DNA of 64,000 nt, from positions 1,736,001 through 1,800,000 of the forward strand of contig NZ_BCWX01000001.1 in assembly GCF_001894805.1 (NCBI RefSeq). Direction: 5' to 3'. Under the pieces are notes generated by a model, which saw only the letters and a list, made by a program, of their open reading frames with translations, did no database searches and had not been told where the DNA came from. Every line of letters starts with the position of its first letter. The stretch's first letter is position 1. Both the position numbers and the translations under genes were made by a program. This DNA is from Rhodococcus globerulus NBRC 14531 (GTDB lineage Bacteria > Actinomycetota > Actinomycetes > Mycobacteriales > Mycobacteriaceae). Positions 51,775 to 60,658 of the stretch are shown here, in pieces.

Positions 51775-53259
51775 CTAACCCTTGGCTGCGCTGATCCCGG
51801 CGCGCCGACCGTAAAAACTGCCGTCACCGAGCGACGTTCCCGACGCGTATCCGCCGGCACAGACTCCGGCAGTGCAACGGCCCGCAGCAAACAATCCGGG
51901 GATCGGTTCGCCCGAAACGTGCAGCACCTCCGACTGAATCGACGTTCGCAGGCCGCCGAGGGTGAAGCCTGCCGTGAAGCCCCGAAGGTCAAGGGCGGCA
52001 ATCGGGGAGCCGATCGGCTTGACCCATTCGGGTTTCTTGCCGAAGACCGGATCCTCGCCCCGTTCGGCGTGGCGGTTGTACACCTCGACAGTGGACTGCA
52101 AGGTGCCCTCGGGCAAACCCATGTCCGATTCGAGTTCCGCGGCGGTCTCGGCCACCCACTTGGGGCGGAACCGGAAGAACGGCGTGGAACTGTCAGCGCC
52201 GGCGCCCTCGTCGTACGCGGCTTCGTCGATGATCAGGTAGGCCTCATTGTTGTTGCGGAGCAACGTTTCCTGGCCGATGCGCCCAGGATAGGTGTCCTCG
52301 TTGACGTAGCGTTGCCCGCGGCCGTTGACCAGGATTCCGCGCACCATCAGCTGAGGATCGCCGAAAAACGCGACCTCGGTGGCGTCCATGTGCGCGAGGT
52401 CGGCGCCCAGAGCTTGCGCCATCCGGATGGCAGTGCCGTCGTGCTCCTCGATGGCCGCACCTGGCCGCCCGATCAGACGCGGCGCATACGACTCGACCAT
52501 CGACTCGTTGTAGGCAAAACTGCCCATTGCCAGAACAACACCGGTCCGAGCCCGCACAGCCACTTCCTTGCCGTAGCGCTTGGCGATGATGCCGACCACT
52601 CGATCACCGTCGACAACAAGGCGTTGCACCCGCATGTCGTGCTCGGCCCGCACGCCGAGTTTCTCCGCCGTCTCGACGAGCGGCTTCATCAGCATGAACC
52701 CGCCGCCCTTCTCGCCGGTGCGTTTGTCGCTCATCTGCGGTACGTGCCCGCGCGGGGCCGGGGCGGCGATGGCGTTGAAAGGCGCGGCGTTCTCGCCGCC
52801 GGAGTACATGAGACCGTCGTCGAACGGAGTTTCCCAGCCCGGCTGGCCGTAGAAACTCTCCTTGAACGGCACTCCGTTGTCGACCAGCCAGTTGTAGTGT
52901 TCGACGCTGCCGTTGCAGTAGTCGGTGATCTTTTCCTCGTCGGCACCTGGGCCGAGGGCGGCCATCATGAACGTCTTCATGTTCTCGGGGGTGTCTTCGA
53001 AACCGAGTGCCTTCTGCAGCGGTGTACCGCCGCCGAGATAGATGAACCCACCGGCCAGCGCGGCGGCCCCGCCCCACCCACTGGTGCGTTCGAGAACGAG
53101 CACGTCCGCACCCGTTCGGGCCGCTTCGATGGCGGCGCTGACTCCGGCAATTCCGTATCCGGCGACAACAACGTCGGCTTCGAGATGCCAGGCGTCTACG
53201 TCGTGTACCAGGACGGGTCGAATCGAGTGCGTCGCTCCCGTGGAGTTCGCTAGGGCCAT
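51775..53259 (-). CDS. FAD-dependent oxidoreductase (fumarate reductase/3-ketosteroid dehydrogenase-like)
   Basis: Flavoprotein of 494 aa. FAD-binding start: DVVVAGYGIAGVSAAIEAARTGADVLVLER (residues about 29-58), with GGAAALAGGFIYLGGG after it. The second FAD contact near the end is GLFAAGRCTAGVCAGGYASGTSLGDGSFYGRRAG. The arrangement matches the family of ketosteroid-delta1-dehydrogenases and fumarate reductases, but the known KstD catalytic tyrosines cannot be placed by eye. The substrate could be a steroid or other polycycle given the sterol-type neighbours. It is last in the five-gene minus-strand operon, six bases after the CMD-like gene. Confidence 0.87.
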   Translation of the reverse strand: MALANSTGATHSIRPVLVHDVDAWHLEADVVVAGYGIAGVSAAIEAARTGADVLVLERTSGWGGAAALAGGFIYLGGGTPLQKALGFEDTPENMKTFMMAALGPGADEEKITDYCNGSVEHYNWLVDNGVPFKESFYGQPGWETPFDDGLMYSGGENAAPFNAIAAPAPRGHVPQMSDKRTGEKGGGFMLMKPLVETAEKLGVRAEHDMRVQRLVVDGDRVVGIIAKRYGKEVAVRARTGVVLAMGSFAYNESMVESYAPRLIGRPGAAIEEHDGTAIRMAQALGADLAHMDATEVAFFGDPQLMVRGILVNGRGQRYVNEDTYPGRIGQETLLRNNNEAYLIIDEAAYDEGAGADSSTPFFRFRPKWVAETAAELESDMGLPEGTLQSTVEVYNRHAERGEDPVFGKKPEWVKPIGSPIAALDLRGFTAGFTLGGLRTSIQSEVLHVSGEPIPGLFAAGRCTAGVCAGGYASGTSLGDGSFYGRRAGISAAKG

Positions 53260-53265
53260 CGCGTT

Positions 53266-53697
53266 TCAGTCCTTCGCGGGAGTTGGTTCGGTTGCGGCCT
53301 TTTCGGCAGCTCGGGCAGCCTTACGCCGGTCGGACTTGACCGAGATCAAGGCATTGTTGAGTCCGGTTGCCAAAGGCCACCCGGTGTAGTGACACAGGAA
53401 GATGGCAGCTTCCTCGACTTGCTGCTCGGTGAGTTCTTCGTTGAGGATCGCCGCATTGATCTGGATTTTTGCGACGTCGGTTTGCCCTTGGGCGGTAATC
53501 GCGCCAAGGAGGAGCAACCGTCGATCACGCATCGACAACCCCGGCCGAGTCCAGATATCGGCAAACAGATGATCTGCTGTGACGGCAAAAAACTCTCCCG
53601 GAACGTCGGCAGGCAATTCCCAGCCGTACACCTCGTTCATTTTCGACACACCGCGTGTCCGGGCCTCGGAGATGGAGTGTCCGTTCAGATCGGTCAT
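53266..53697 (-). CDS. Carboxymuconolactone-decarboxylase-family protein
   Basis: Protein of 143 aa. The CMD helices are visible: DHLFADIWTRPGLSMRDRRLLLLGAITAQGQTD and EELTEQQVEEAAIFLCHYTGWPLATGLNNAL. Unlike the AhpD-like protein at 43764, it lacks a CxxC pair, so it is not an AhpD peroxidase. It may be a lactone decarboxylase or isomerase-like enzyme. From memory it corresponds in position to Rv0771 of M. tuberculosis. Four-base overlap with the upstream dehydrogenase gene. Confidence 0.85.
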   Translation of the reverse strand: MTDLNGHSISEARTRGVSKMNEVYGWELPADVPGEFFAVTADHLFADIWTRPGLSMRDRRLLLLGAITAQGQTDVAKIQINAAILNEELTEQQVEEAAIFLCHYTGWPLATGLNNALISVKSDRRKAARAAEKAATEPTPAKD

Positions 53698-54611
53698 GAC
53701 TGCTCCTTCGTGGATGGTCCTGAGAATGCGGTATTTTCCGGAGGGGCGCCTACCCCCACACCGAGTCCTGGACCGAGCCCGGTCAGTGCCAGGTTCGCGA
53801 GGGGCAGGTCGACGCCGAGACGGTCACCCAGATCGAGCGCCAGGCTCAGATCTTTCTCACCCAGGTTGCGAACGTGACCGAGAATCGAGTACCAAGGATC
53901 GCTCTCGTCAACGGGCTCGGTGGTGGTCCGCAGCATGATGGCGCCGGCCCCACCGGTAATGGCATCGGTATGGCGTACGACCTTACCCAGGGTGCGAATA
54001 TCGAGACCGGCCGCTTCGGCCAACCTCGACGCTTCGGTAGCGGCGGTGAAGGATACGAAGTGAAGAAGGTTACGCGCCAGCTTCATTCGGGTGCCGGCGC
54101 CGATGTCTCCGGCGTGGACCACCAGTTCTGCCCAACATCCGAACGGCTCGCGAACCCTCTCGAAAGCCTCTATCGGCCCGCCGATCATCACGGCGAGCTT
54201 ACCCTGTGTGGCACCGGGGGCGCCGCCACTGACGGGTGCGTCGATCAAGGTCACACTGTGCTCGTCGCAGAGGCTGGCCAACTCCACCGCGGTGGTGTCG
54301 GAGATGGTCGAGTGGACGGCGATGACGGTCCCGGGCCGAGCAGTGCTGAGGATGCCATCAGGTCCGTTGACGACATCACGCACTTGAGCGTCGTCGAGCA
54401 CAGTGACCGAGATGACGCTCGCCGTGGCTGCGACGTCGGCCGGCGTACGTGCTGCACGAGCCCCCGCGGCAGTGAACGGTTCGAGAGCTTCGGCTCGCGC
54501 GTCGCACACCACGAGCCCGGCCGGCCAGTCGAGGAGACGGGTCGCCATGGGCGCGCCCATGTTGCCCAGTCCGATGTAGCCGAGCGTGGGCTTGTTGGCA
54601 TTCTCGGTCAC
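53694..54611 (-). CDS. NAD(P)-dependent beta-hydroxyacid dehydrogenase-like enzyme
   Basis: Protein of 305 aa of the 3-hydroxyisobutyrate dehydrogenase superfamily. Rossmann start LGYIGLGNMGAPMATRLL, substrate loop DAPVSGGAPGATQGKLAVMIGG and the catalytic Lys helix RMKLARNLLHFVSF are all present. The start is a GTG at 54611 whose bases overlap the TGA of the upstream SDR (GTGA), so they are translationally coupled. The relative order ALDH-SDR-this-CMD matches Rv0768-Rv0771 as I recall it. The substrate is unknown. Confidence 0.9.
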   Translation of the reverse strand: MTENANKPTLGYIGLGNMGAPMATRLLDWPAGLVVCDARAEALEPFTAAGARAARTPADVAATASVISVTVLDDAQVRDVVNGPDGILSTARPGTVIAVHSTISDTTAVELASLCDEHSVTLIDAPVSGGAPGATQGKLAVMIGGPIEAFERVREPFGCWAELVVHAGDIGAGTRMKLARNLLHFVSFTAATEASRLAEAAGLDIRTLGKVVRHTDAITGGAGAIMLRTTTEPVDESDPWYSILGHVRNLGEKDLSLALDLGDRLGVDLPLANLALTGLGPGLGVGVGAPPENTAFSGPSTKEQS

Positions 54612-55384
54612 GATCGGAACACCTGCCCGCCGTCGACGTTGAAGATCTGGCCGGTCACCCAACCAGCTTCGTCGGAAAGGAGGAACAGGCACATGCCCAC
54701 CAGGTCTTCCGGAGTTCCCATGCGTTGCAGTGGAATTCGTTTGACCATGTCCTTGACGATGTTGCCTGGTGTGACCGTGCGGGTGGCTTCGGTGTCGATC
54801 GGTCCGGGGGCAATCGCGTTGATCCGGATCTTGGACCAACCGAGTTCCGTGGCCAATTGCTGAGTCAGGCCGTTGATTCCCACCTTGGCAAGGCCGTAGA
54901 AACCGGAGTACAGCCAGGCGGCAGTGGAGGACTGGTTCACGATCGAACCGCCGTTGACGCGCATGTGGGGCACTACTGCTCGGCACATCTGCAGTGCGCC
55001 GTCCATGTTCACGCTCATGAACGTCCGGTAGTACTCCCAGTCGACTGTGAGCAGCGAGTCGATCTTCATTCCGCCGTAGATGGCAGCATTGTTGACCAGG
55101 TGTTCGATGCTTCCGAATTGCTCGATCGTGAAGTCGGCGAGCGCCTGGGTGGATGCGCCGTCAGCAACGTCGACCGCCTTGAAGACCGCGCTGCCACCGT
55201 CGGCAGAGATCTGTTTGGCCACCGATTCGCCGAGTTCGTGATTGAGGTCGGCGACAACAACATTGGCACCCTCGGTTGCGAGTGCGCGGGCGTATGCCTC
55301 GCCGATTCCCTGAGCGGCGCCGGTGACGATTGCAGTGCGTCCCCTAAAACGTTCGGTACGTTCTGTAGGTTCTGTACGTCCCAT
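54608..55384 (-). CDS. Short-chain dehydrogenase/reductase (SDR)
   Basis: Classical SDR of 258 aa. Cofactor motif VTGAAQGIGEAYARAL, NNAAIYGG, the active-site block SIVNQSSTAAWLYSGFYGLAKVG with Ser, Tyr and Lys (YxxxK), and PGPIDTEATR followed by GQIFNVDGGQ. Cytoplasmic NAD(P)-dependent alcohol/ketone oxidoreductase, likely acting on the same catabolic chain as the adjacent aldehyde dehydrogenase. ATG at 55384; the 40-base gap from ALDH suggests one transcript. Confidence 0.92.
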   Translation of the reverse strand: MGRTEPTERTERFRGRTAIVTGAAQGIGEAYARALATEGANVVVADLNHELGESVAKQISADGGSAVFKAVDVADGASTQALADFTIEQFGSIEHLVNNAAIYGGMKIDSLLTVDWEYYRTFMSVNMDGALQMCRAVVPHMRVNGGSIVNQSSTAAWLYSGFYGLAKVGINGLTQQLATELGWSKIRINAIAPGPIDTEATRTVTPGNIVKDMVKRIPLQRMGTPEDLVGMCLFLLSDEAGWVTGQIFNVDGGQVFRS

Positions 55385-55424
55385 GTCGATCCTGCTTTCG
55401 AGGTGACGGATGTGTGTGAGGTGC

Positions 55425-56891
55425 TTATGCGGGGGATGCGACGAGCTTTGTCTCGAGGTATTCCTCGAAACCGGCGAGGCCCATCTCTCGGCCGATTCCG
55501 GATTGCTTGTAGCCGCCGAACGGCGCGTCGGCGGAATACCACACTCCACCGTTGACGCTCAAAGTTCCGGTGCGTACACCAGCGACGACGCGGTTGACGC
55601 GATCGGGATCGGTGCCCCACACCGAACCTGACAGGCCGTACGGAGAGTCGTTGGCGATGCGGATGGCATCGTCGTCGTCGTCGAACGGAATGATCACCAG
55701 TACCGGACCGAATATCTCTTCTTGGGCGACCCGTGACGAGTTTTCCAGTCCCACAATCAAAGTGGGCTCGATGAAGTATCCGCGCGGTTGATCGTCCGGT
55801 CGGCCGCCGCCGGTGACCACGGTGCCCCCTTCATCCTGGGCCAGCTTCAGATAGCCTTCGACGCGTTCGCGTTGGCGCGCGGAACTCAATGGGCCGCAGA
55901 TGGTTCCGGCAACCGACGGATCGGCAGCGCGGATGCCGGCCATGGTCCGGGTCGCGGCGGCAAGCGCTTCGTCGTATCGGCTGCGCGGCACCAATAGTCG
56001 CGTGCTCAAAGCGCAGCCCTGCCCGGCGTGGACGCACACCGAGAATGCGGCGACGGAACTGGCGGATTTGATGTCGGCATCGTCGAGGACGATGAAGGCA
56101 GATTTTCCGCCAAGTTCGAGGAACACCTTTTTCAGGGTGCTCGACGCGGTCGACATCACCGCACGCCCGGTCGCGGTGGATCCGGTGAAGGAGATCAGGT
56201 CGACACGGGGGTCGGCGCACAGTTGTGTGCCGAGCGAGTGGTCCGTGGAGGTGATGATGTTGACGACGCCGGCGGGGATGTCGGTCTCCTCAGCGATCAC
56301 CTTGCCTACCAACGCGGCACACCACGGTGTGTCCGGTGCCGGTTTGAGAACAATGGTGTTGCCGGCGGCGAGCGCCGGACCCAGTTTGGCGAAGTTGATC
56401 TGGTGTGGAAAATTCCACGGAGTGATGGCACCGACCACCCCAACGGCTTCCTTGAGTAGCTGACGGTGGGTGGGGACTCCCATCGGCGAGGCATTCCCGA
56501 GATCCTGTTGCCACGAATAGGATTCGATCAGTTGTGCCCAATATCGGAGGTCGTCGATCGGTCCTTCGAGTTGGGGGCCGCTGGTCAACATTCGCGGTGC
56601 CCCGACCTCGGCGATCGTGATGTCGCGTAGCTCTTCGATATGAGACTCGAGAGCATCGCAGAGTTGGCGAAGGCAGTGTGCGCGAAATGTGTGGTTCCGA
56701 GACCAATCGGTGGTGTCGAAGGCGCGTCGGGCCGCGGCGATTGCGGCGTCCATGTCGACGGAGGTGCCTTCGGCCGCTTGACCGAGTACTTCCTCGGTGG
56801 CGGGATTGAGGATGTCGAAGGTGCCGCCGGAACCGGGAACAAGTTTGCCGTCGACAAGAAGGGCGGAACTGTCTGTGGGTCGAAGGTTCAT
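55425..56891 (-). CDS. Aldehyde dehydrogenase (NAD-type superfamily)
   Basis: Protein of 488 aa, full length for the family. Catalytic Glu in VFLELGGKSAFIVLDD, catalytic Cys in VCVHAGQGCALSTR, cofactor motif FTGSTATGRAVM and the C-terminal PFGGYKQSGIGREMG. It oxidises an aldehyde to the acid in the cytosol. It is the first gene of the minus-strand operon and carries, just upstream, the same 18-bp palindrome found at the TetR gene 58075. In position it corresponds to Rv0768 (aldA) of the sterol-demethylase locus. Confidence 0.93.
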   Translation of the reverse strand: MNLRPTDSSALLVDGKLVPGSGGTFDILNPATEEVLGQAAEGTSVDMDAAIAAARRAFDTTDWSRNHTFRAHCLRQLCDALESHIEELRDITIAEVGAPRMLTSGPQLEGPIDDLRYWAQLIESYSWQQDLGNASPMGVPTHRQLLKEAVGVVGAITPWNFPHQINFAKLGPALAAGNTIVLKPAPDTPWCAALVGKVIAEETDIPAGVVNIITSTDHSLGTQLCADPRVDLISFTGSTATGRAVMSTASSTLKKVFLELGGKSAFIVLDDADIKSASSVAAFSVCVHAGQGCALSTRLLVPRSRYDEALAAATRTMAGIRAADPSVAGTICGPLSSARQRERVEGYLKLAQDEGGTVVTGGGRPDDQPRGYFIEPTLIVGLENSSRVAQEEIFGPVLVIIPFDDDDDAIRIANDSPYGLSGSVWGTDPDRVNRVVAGVRTGTLSVNGGVWYSADAPFGGYKQSGIGREMGLAGFEEYLETKLVASPA

Positions 56892-56909
56892 AGCGTGAAC
56901 TCTTCCTTT

Positions 56910-56927
56910 CTGGACATATGTCTGGAC
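56910..56927. promoter_or_regulatory. TetR operator copy 1, at the aldehyde-dehydrogenase promoter
   Basis: On the minus strand this reads GTCCAGACATATGTCCAG, identical at 17 of 18 positions to 58065-58082. It lies 19-36 bases before the ALDH start codon. Confidence 0.82.
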
Positions 56928-57115
56928 TCTAGTTCACACAATCGTCCATGGCAATGAGTTTCGGGCATAAGCGATTTGGGTACCGAGAATTCGAAAACTG
57001 TCTTGGTTAGTCGGTTCGGGCGCTACGGTTCTCCACCAGATATCCCCGATCCGGTGCCCTGCTGTGGGCCTGGGCGGTTCCCTTCGTGTGTCGATCCGAG
57101 TGCAGGAGTAGGCCG

Positions 57116-57973
57116 ATGAACAGAGTTGCTGGAAAAGTTGTCCTGGTGACGGGCGCCGCCCGTGGCCAGGGGCGCAGTCATGCGGTGCGTCTGGCTCAGG
57201 AAGGTGCGGACGTCATAGCGTTCGACATCTGCGCCGACATCGCAACCAATGAGTACCCGCTGGCCACTCGAGACGATTTGGATGAGACCGCGAGGCTGGT
57301 CAAGGAAACCGGGCGCCGCGTTGTCGCAGCGAGGGTGGACGTTCGAGATCGGGCCGGCGTCGAAGAAGCCCTGGCAGAGGGCGTGGAAACGCTCGGCGGG
57401 TTACATGTGGTTGTTGCCAATGCCGGGATCTGTCCGCTGGGTAAGCATGTCTCCAATTCCGGCTTCGTCGACGCGTTCGACTTGAACTTTCTCGGCGTCG
57501 TGAACACCGTCCATGCGGGTTTGGAATACCTGGGGGAGGGCGGATCGATCATTGCTATCGGGTCCGTGGCCGGCCTGGTTCCGCAGACCGGATTCAACGG
57601 TCAACAGGCGCTGCAAGGGCCTGGCGGTGACGGATACGGCTTGGCCAAGAAGATGATTCAGACGTACACCATGTCGTTGGCATTGACACTGGGGCCGAGT
57701 TCGATTCGGGTCAATGCGATCCATCCGACCAATGTGAACACGAACATGCTGCAGAGCTTGCCCATGTATCGGACCTTTCGTCCGGATTTGGAAAACCCGA
57801 CCGCGGAAGATGCCGCTGTGACGTTTCCTTTCATGCAGGCGATGCCGACGCCGTGGGTGGAACCGGAGGACATCTCGCACGCGGTCGTGTATTTGTCGTC
57901 GGACGAGTCGCGATTTGTCACTGGTCAGCAGCTTCGGGTTGATGCGGGCGCCGGTATGAAGATCGGCCTCTAA
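57116..57973 (+). CDS. Mycofactocin-coupled SDR oxidoreductase
   Basis: SDR of 285 aa. The subfamily signature is plain: KVVLVTGAARGQGRSHAVRLAQEGADVIAFDICADI, then the insert YPLATRDDLDETARLV that non-dissociably holds NAD in this clade. Active site GSVAGLV and YGLAKK. Members hand electrons to mycofactocin instead of free NAD. The ATG at 57116 follows AGGAGTAGG. It sits alone in the divergent gap between the two sterol-locus operons, an insertion relative to the mycobacterial order I recall. No operator copy is seen before it. Confidence 0.9.
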   Translation: MNRVAGKVVLVTGAARGQGRSHAVRLAQEGADVIAFDICADIATNEYPLATRDDLDETARLVKETGRRVVAARVDVRDRAGVEEALAEGVETLGGLHVVVANAGICPLGKHVSNSGFVDAFDLNFLGVVNTVHAGLEYLGEGGSIIAIGSVAGLVPQTGFNGQQALQGPGGDGYGLAKKMIQTYTMSLALTLGPSSIRVNAIHPTNVNTNMLQSLPMYRTFRPDLENPTAEDAAVTFPFMQAMPTPWVEPEDISHAVVYLSSDESRFVTGQQLRVDAGAGMKIGL

Positions 57974-58046
57974 GGTGCGCTTTTCGGCTGTGACCGGCGT
58001 GGATGACTTGCTCGTGAATACTGAAATCTCGAATTCGTTGCCCTGG

Positions 58047-58082
58047 ACAGGTACCTGTAGTAACGTCCAGACATGTGTCCAG
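58047..58082. promoter_or_regulatory. TetR operator copy 2 and neighbouring palindrome at the TetR/CYP operon
   Basis: GTCCAGACATGTGTCCAG at 58065-58082 spans the GTG start (58075). It is the near twin of the ALDH-promoter site. A second, different perfect palindrome ACAGGTACCTGT lies at 58047-58058. TAACGT at 58061-58066 would fit a -10 box (TAnnnT) for a leaderless transcript starting near 58074. Confidence 0.78.
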
Positions 58083-58650
58083 TCATGGTTACGAATCGAC
58101 TCGCCGACGCCTCAACGGTAAGCAGGCAGACACCGTCTCCAAGCTCACCGAAGCCGCCGTTGTCGTGCTCCGTGAGCATGAATATTCCGGTTTGACTGTG
58201 CGCGCCGTCGCTGCCGAGGCCGGGGTGGGAGCAGCAACCGCCTATACCTACTTCTCGTCGAAGGAGCATCTTGTTGCCGAGGTCTTCTGGCGTCGGTTGC
58301 GAGCGTTCCCGAGCTCTGACGGCACCGGTTCGGACCCCACCGCCCGAGTGTTGGCCGTACTGCGCAACATTGCGTTGCTGCTGGCCGACGAACCGCAGGT
58401 GTCGGCGGCCGTGACCAATGCATTGCTGGGAACCGATCCTGAGGTTGAGCATCTTCGCGACCGGATCGGATTCGAGATTCACAGCAGGCTGGTTGCGGCA
58501 ATGGATCCGGTAGTAAATCCACATCGGATCGAGGCAATTGAAATGCTTTATGCCGGAGCACTTTTGCGGGCCGGAATGGGATATGGGACTTACGAGTACA
58601 TTGCCGGACGCCTGGAGGCTTCCGCACGACTGATCTTGGAGCATCCATGA
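58075..58650 (+). CDS. TetR-family repressor of the sterol-demethylase locus
   Basis: Protein of 191 aa. HTH: LTEAAVVVLREHEYSGLTVRAVAAEAGVGAATAYTYFSSKEHLVAEVFW (residues about 24-72); the C-terminal domain is of general TetR shape. The only in-frame start before the HTH is GTG 58075, with no ribosome binding site, so a leaderless mRNA is likely. The operator overlaps the start, implying autorepression, and the same sequence lies at the opposing ALDH promoter. Its stop overlaps the P450 start (ATGA). Position matches Rv0767c. Confidence 0.88.
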   Translation: MSSHGYESTRRRLNGKQADTVSKLTEAAVVVLREHEYSGLTVRAVAAEAGVGAATAYTYFSSKEHLVAEVFWRRLRAFPSSDGTGSDPTARVLAVLRNIALLLADEPQVSAAVTNALLGTDPEVEHLRDRIGFEIHSRLVAAMDPVVNPHRIEAIEMLYAGALLRAGMGYGTYEYIAGRLEASARLILEHP

Positions 58651-59852
58651 CCGAAGCATTGATCGAACCGGTGGTGTTCAATCCGTACGACTATCACTTT
58701 CACGAAGACCCGTATCCGACCTATGCGCGATTGCGGAATGAAGCTCCGATCTACCACAACGACGACGTCGGATTCTGGGCGCTGTCACGGTATTCGGACG
58801 TTCTGAGTGCATTCAAGGACAACAAGCGACTCTCGAGTGCGAACGGGGTTTCGCTCGACCCGGCAGCATACGGGCCCCATGCGCACTACGTGATGTCCTT
58901 TCTTGCCATGGACGATCCGCGGCATATGCGTCTGCGGCAGTTGGTGTCTCGCGGTTTCACACCCCGCCGTGTTGCCGAACTGGACTCGCGGATACTCGAG
59001 CTCACCACGGCGCACCTGACTCCGGCACTTGCCGCTGGGGAATTCGACTGGATATCCGAAGTGGCCGGCAAATTGCCGATGGACGTGATCTCCGAGTTGA
59101 TGGGCGTTCCGGAACCGGACCGCGCGGAACTGCGGAGAAAAGCAGATCTGGTGGTGCACCGCGAAGACGGCGTCCTCGACGTACCGCCGGCTGCGGTGGA
59201 AGCGTCGATCAGCCTCATGAACTACTACAAGGACATGATCGCCGAGCGTCGTCGTTCACCCACCGGCGATTTGACATCAGCGCTGCTCGATGCCGAAATC
59301 GACGGAGACAAACTGTCGGATGCCGAGATTCTGGGCTTCATGTTTCTGATGGTCGTTGCCGGAAACGAAACCACCACCAAACTTCTCGGAAACGCCCTGT
59401 ACTGGGGCTCGCACAATCCCAACGAGATTGCGGCGGTTCTTCGTGATCCGGATCTGTCAGCGGAGTGGGTGGACGAAACGCTGCGCTACGACACGTCGAG
59501 TCAGATCGTAGCTCGCACGACCACTGTCGATCTCGAGTACTACGGCACTACGGTTCCGGCGGGGGAGAAGATGCTGCTCCTGATCGGTTCGGCCAATCGA
59601 GATCCGGACGTCTTCGACGATGCAGACGCGTTTCGCCTCGGACGTAATTCTGCCAACAAGTTGGCGAGTTTCGGTGCGGGCGTTCACTTTTGCCTCGGCG
59701 CTCACCTGGCGCGGCTCGAAGCGAAGATCGCTCTTGCCGAATTTGCCCGCCACGTGCGCGATTACGAGGTGGACGAGGCGGGTATCGAGAGAGTCCATTC
59801 GACAAATGTGCGGGGATTCGCGGCCCTGCCGGTGAAGGTGCAGGTGCGCTGA
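58647..59852 (+). CDS. cyp123: Cytochrome P450, CYP123-like
   Basis: Soluble bacterial P450 of 401 aa. I-helix oxygen-binding motif AGNETTT (about residue 238), ExxR in DETLRYD, and the haem loop FGAGVHFCLGAHLAR with the Cys ligand at about residue 349. The N-terminal DPYDYHFHEDPYPTYARLR-type start and the HREDGVLDVPP segment resemble M. tuberculosis CYP123, which sits in the same place beside cyp51. The substrate is unknown. Electrons probably come from the 3Fe-4S ferredoxin encoded three genes downstream. It is coupled to TetR by ATGA and to the next SDR by TGATG. Confidence 0.92.
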   Translation: MTEALIEPVVFNPYDYHFHEDPYPTYARLRNEAPIYHNDDVGFWALSRYSDVLSAFKDNKRLSSANGVSLDPAAYGPHAHYVMSFLAMDDPRHMRLRQLVSRGFTPRRVAELDSRILELTTAHLTPALAAGEFDWISEVAGKLPMDVISELMGVPEPDRAELRRKADLVVHREDGVLDVPPAAVEASISLMNYYKDMIAERRRSPTGDLTSALLDAEIDGDKLSDAEILGFMFLMVVAGNETTTKLLGNALYWGSHNPNEIAAVLRDPDLSAEWVDETLRYDTSSQIVARTTTVDLEYYGTTVPAGEKMLLLIGSANRDPDVFDDADAFRLGRNSANKLASFGAGVHFCLGAHLARLEAKIALAEFARHVRDYEVDEAGIERVHSTNVRGFAALPVKVQVR

Positions 59853-60658
59853 TGCCTCGTTTCGAACCTAACCCGGCCCGGCGGACCGCTTTGATCAGCG
59901 GCGCATCTTCGGGTATCGGCACCGCGGCGGCCTATGCTCTGTCGGAGCTCGGTCACCCAGTCGTCCTCGGAGCGAGGCGGGAAGCCGAGTGCGAGGCGAT
60001 TGCGGAAAAGATCCGCAGCAACGGCGGCGAAGCCATGGCACATTTCCTCGACGTCACTGACGGCAGTTCGGTGGATGCGTGTGTCACTGCCGCCGAAAAA
60101 GCGATGGGGCCGGTGGAAATCGTCGTATCGGGTGCCGGTGATCTCGAATTCGGTGCCGCCGATCAAATGGAACCCGAACGGTTCTTGCGTCAGGTCGAGG
60201 TCCATCTTGTCGGTGCACAACGGCTCGCTCACCGAATCCTGCCCGGTATGAGGGAGCGGCAACGGGGTGATTTTGTGCTGATCGGTTCGGATTGCGCCGA
60301 CCGGCAACGTCCGCTCATGGGTGCTTACGACGCGTCGAAAGCCGGCCTCGAAGCAATGGGCCGTCAGATGCGAATGGAACTCGAAGGCACCGGCATTCGC
60401 GCCTCGATCGTGAGGCCTGGACCGACGTTGACCGGGATGGGTATGGACACGACGCCGGAGATCATCGGCCCCGTCGGCGAATCGTGGGCCAGGTGGGGCT
60501 TCGCGCGACACGGCTACATGCTGCGGCCGTCCGATATCGCAAACGCCATCGTTGCCGTCGTGACCGCTCCCCGAGGTGCGCACCTCGTTCTGGTGGAGGT
60601 TCAGCCGGAAGCTCCACTCAATCCTCGTCCTACTCACACTTCGCAGGAGACGACATGA
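59852..60658 (+). CDS. Short-chain dehydrogenase between the two P450 genes
   Basis: SDR of 268 aa: LISGASSGIGTAAAYALSELG at the N-terminus, then the Asp loop FLDVTD, VSGAGDLEFG, and the catalytic block LIGSDCADRQRPLMGAYDASKAG (Ser, Tyr, Lys). The C-terminal part is variable. Corresponds in position to Rv0765c. It may oxidise or reduce a sterol or its P450 product. Start and stop overlap both neighbours (TGATG and ATGA), so the operon is tightly coupled. Confidence 0.9.
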   Translation: MPRFEPNPARRTALISGASSGIGTAAAYALSELGHPVVLGARREAECEAIAEKIRSNGGEAMAHFLDVTDGSSVDACVTAAEKAMGPVEIVVSGAGDLEFGAADQMEPERFLRQVEVHLVGAQRLAHRILPGMRERQRGDFVLIGSDCADRQRPLMGAYDASKAGLEAMGRQMRMELEGTGIRASIVRPGPTLTGMGMDTTPEIIGPVGESWARWGFARHGYMLRPSDIANAIVAVVTAPRGAHLVLVEVQPEAPLNPRPTHTSQETT

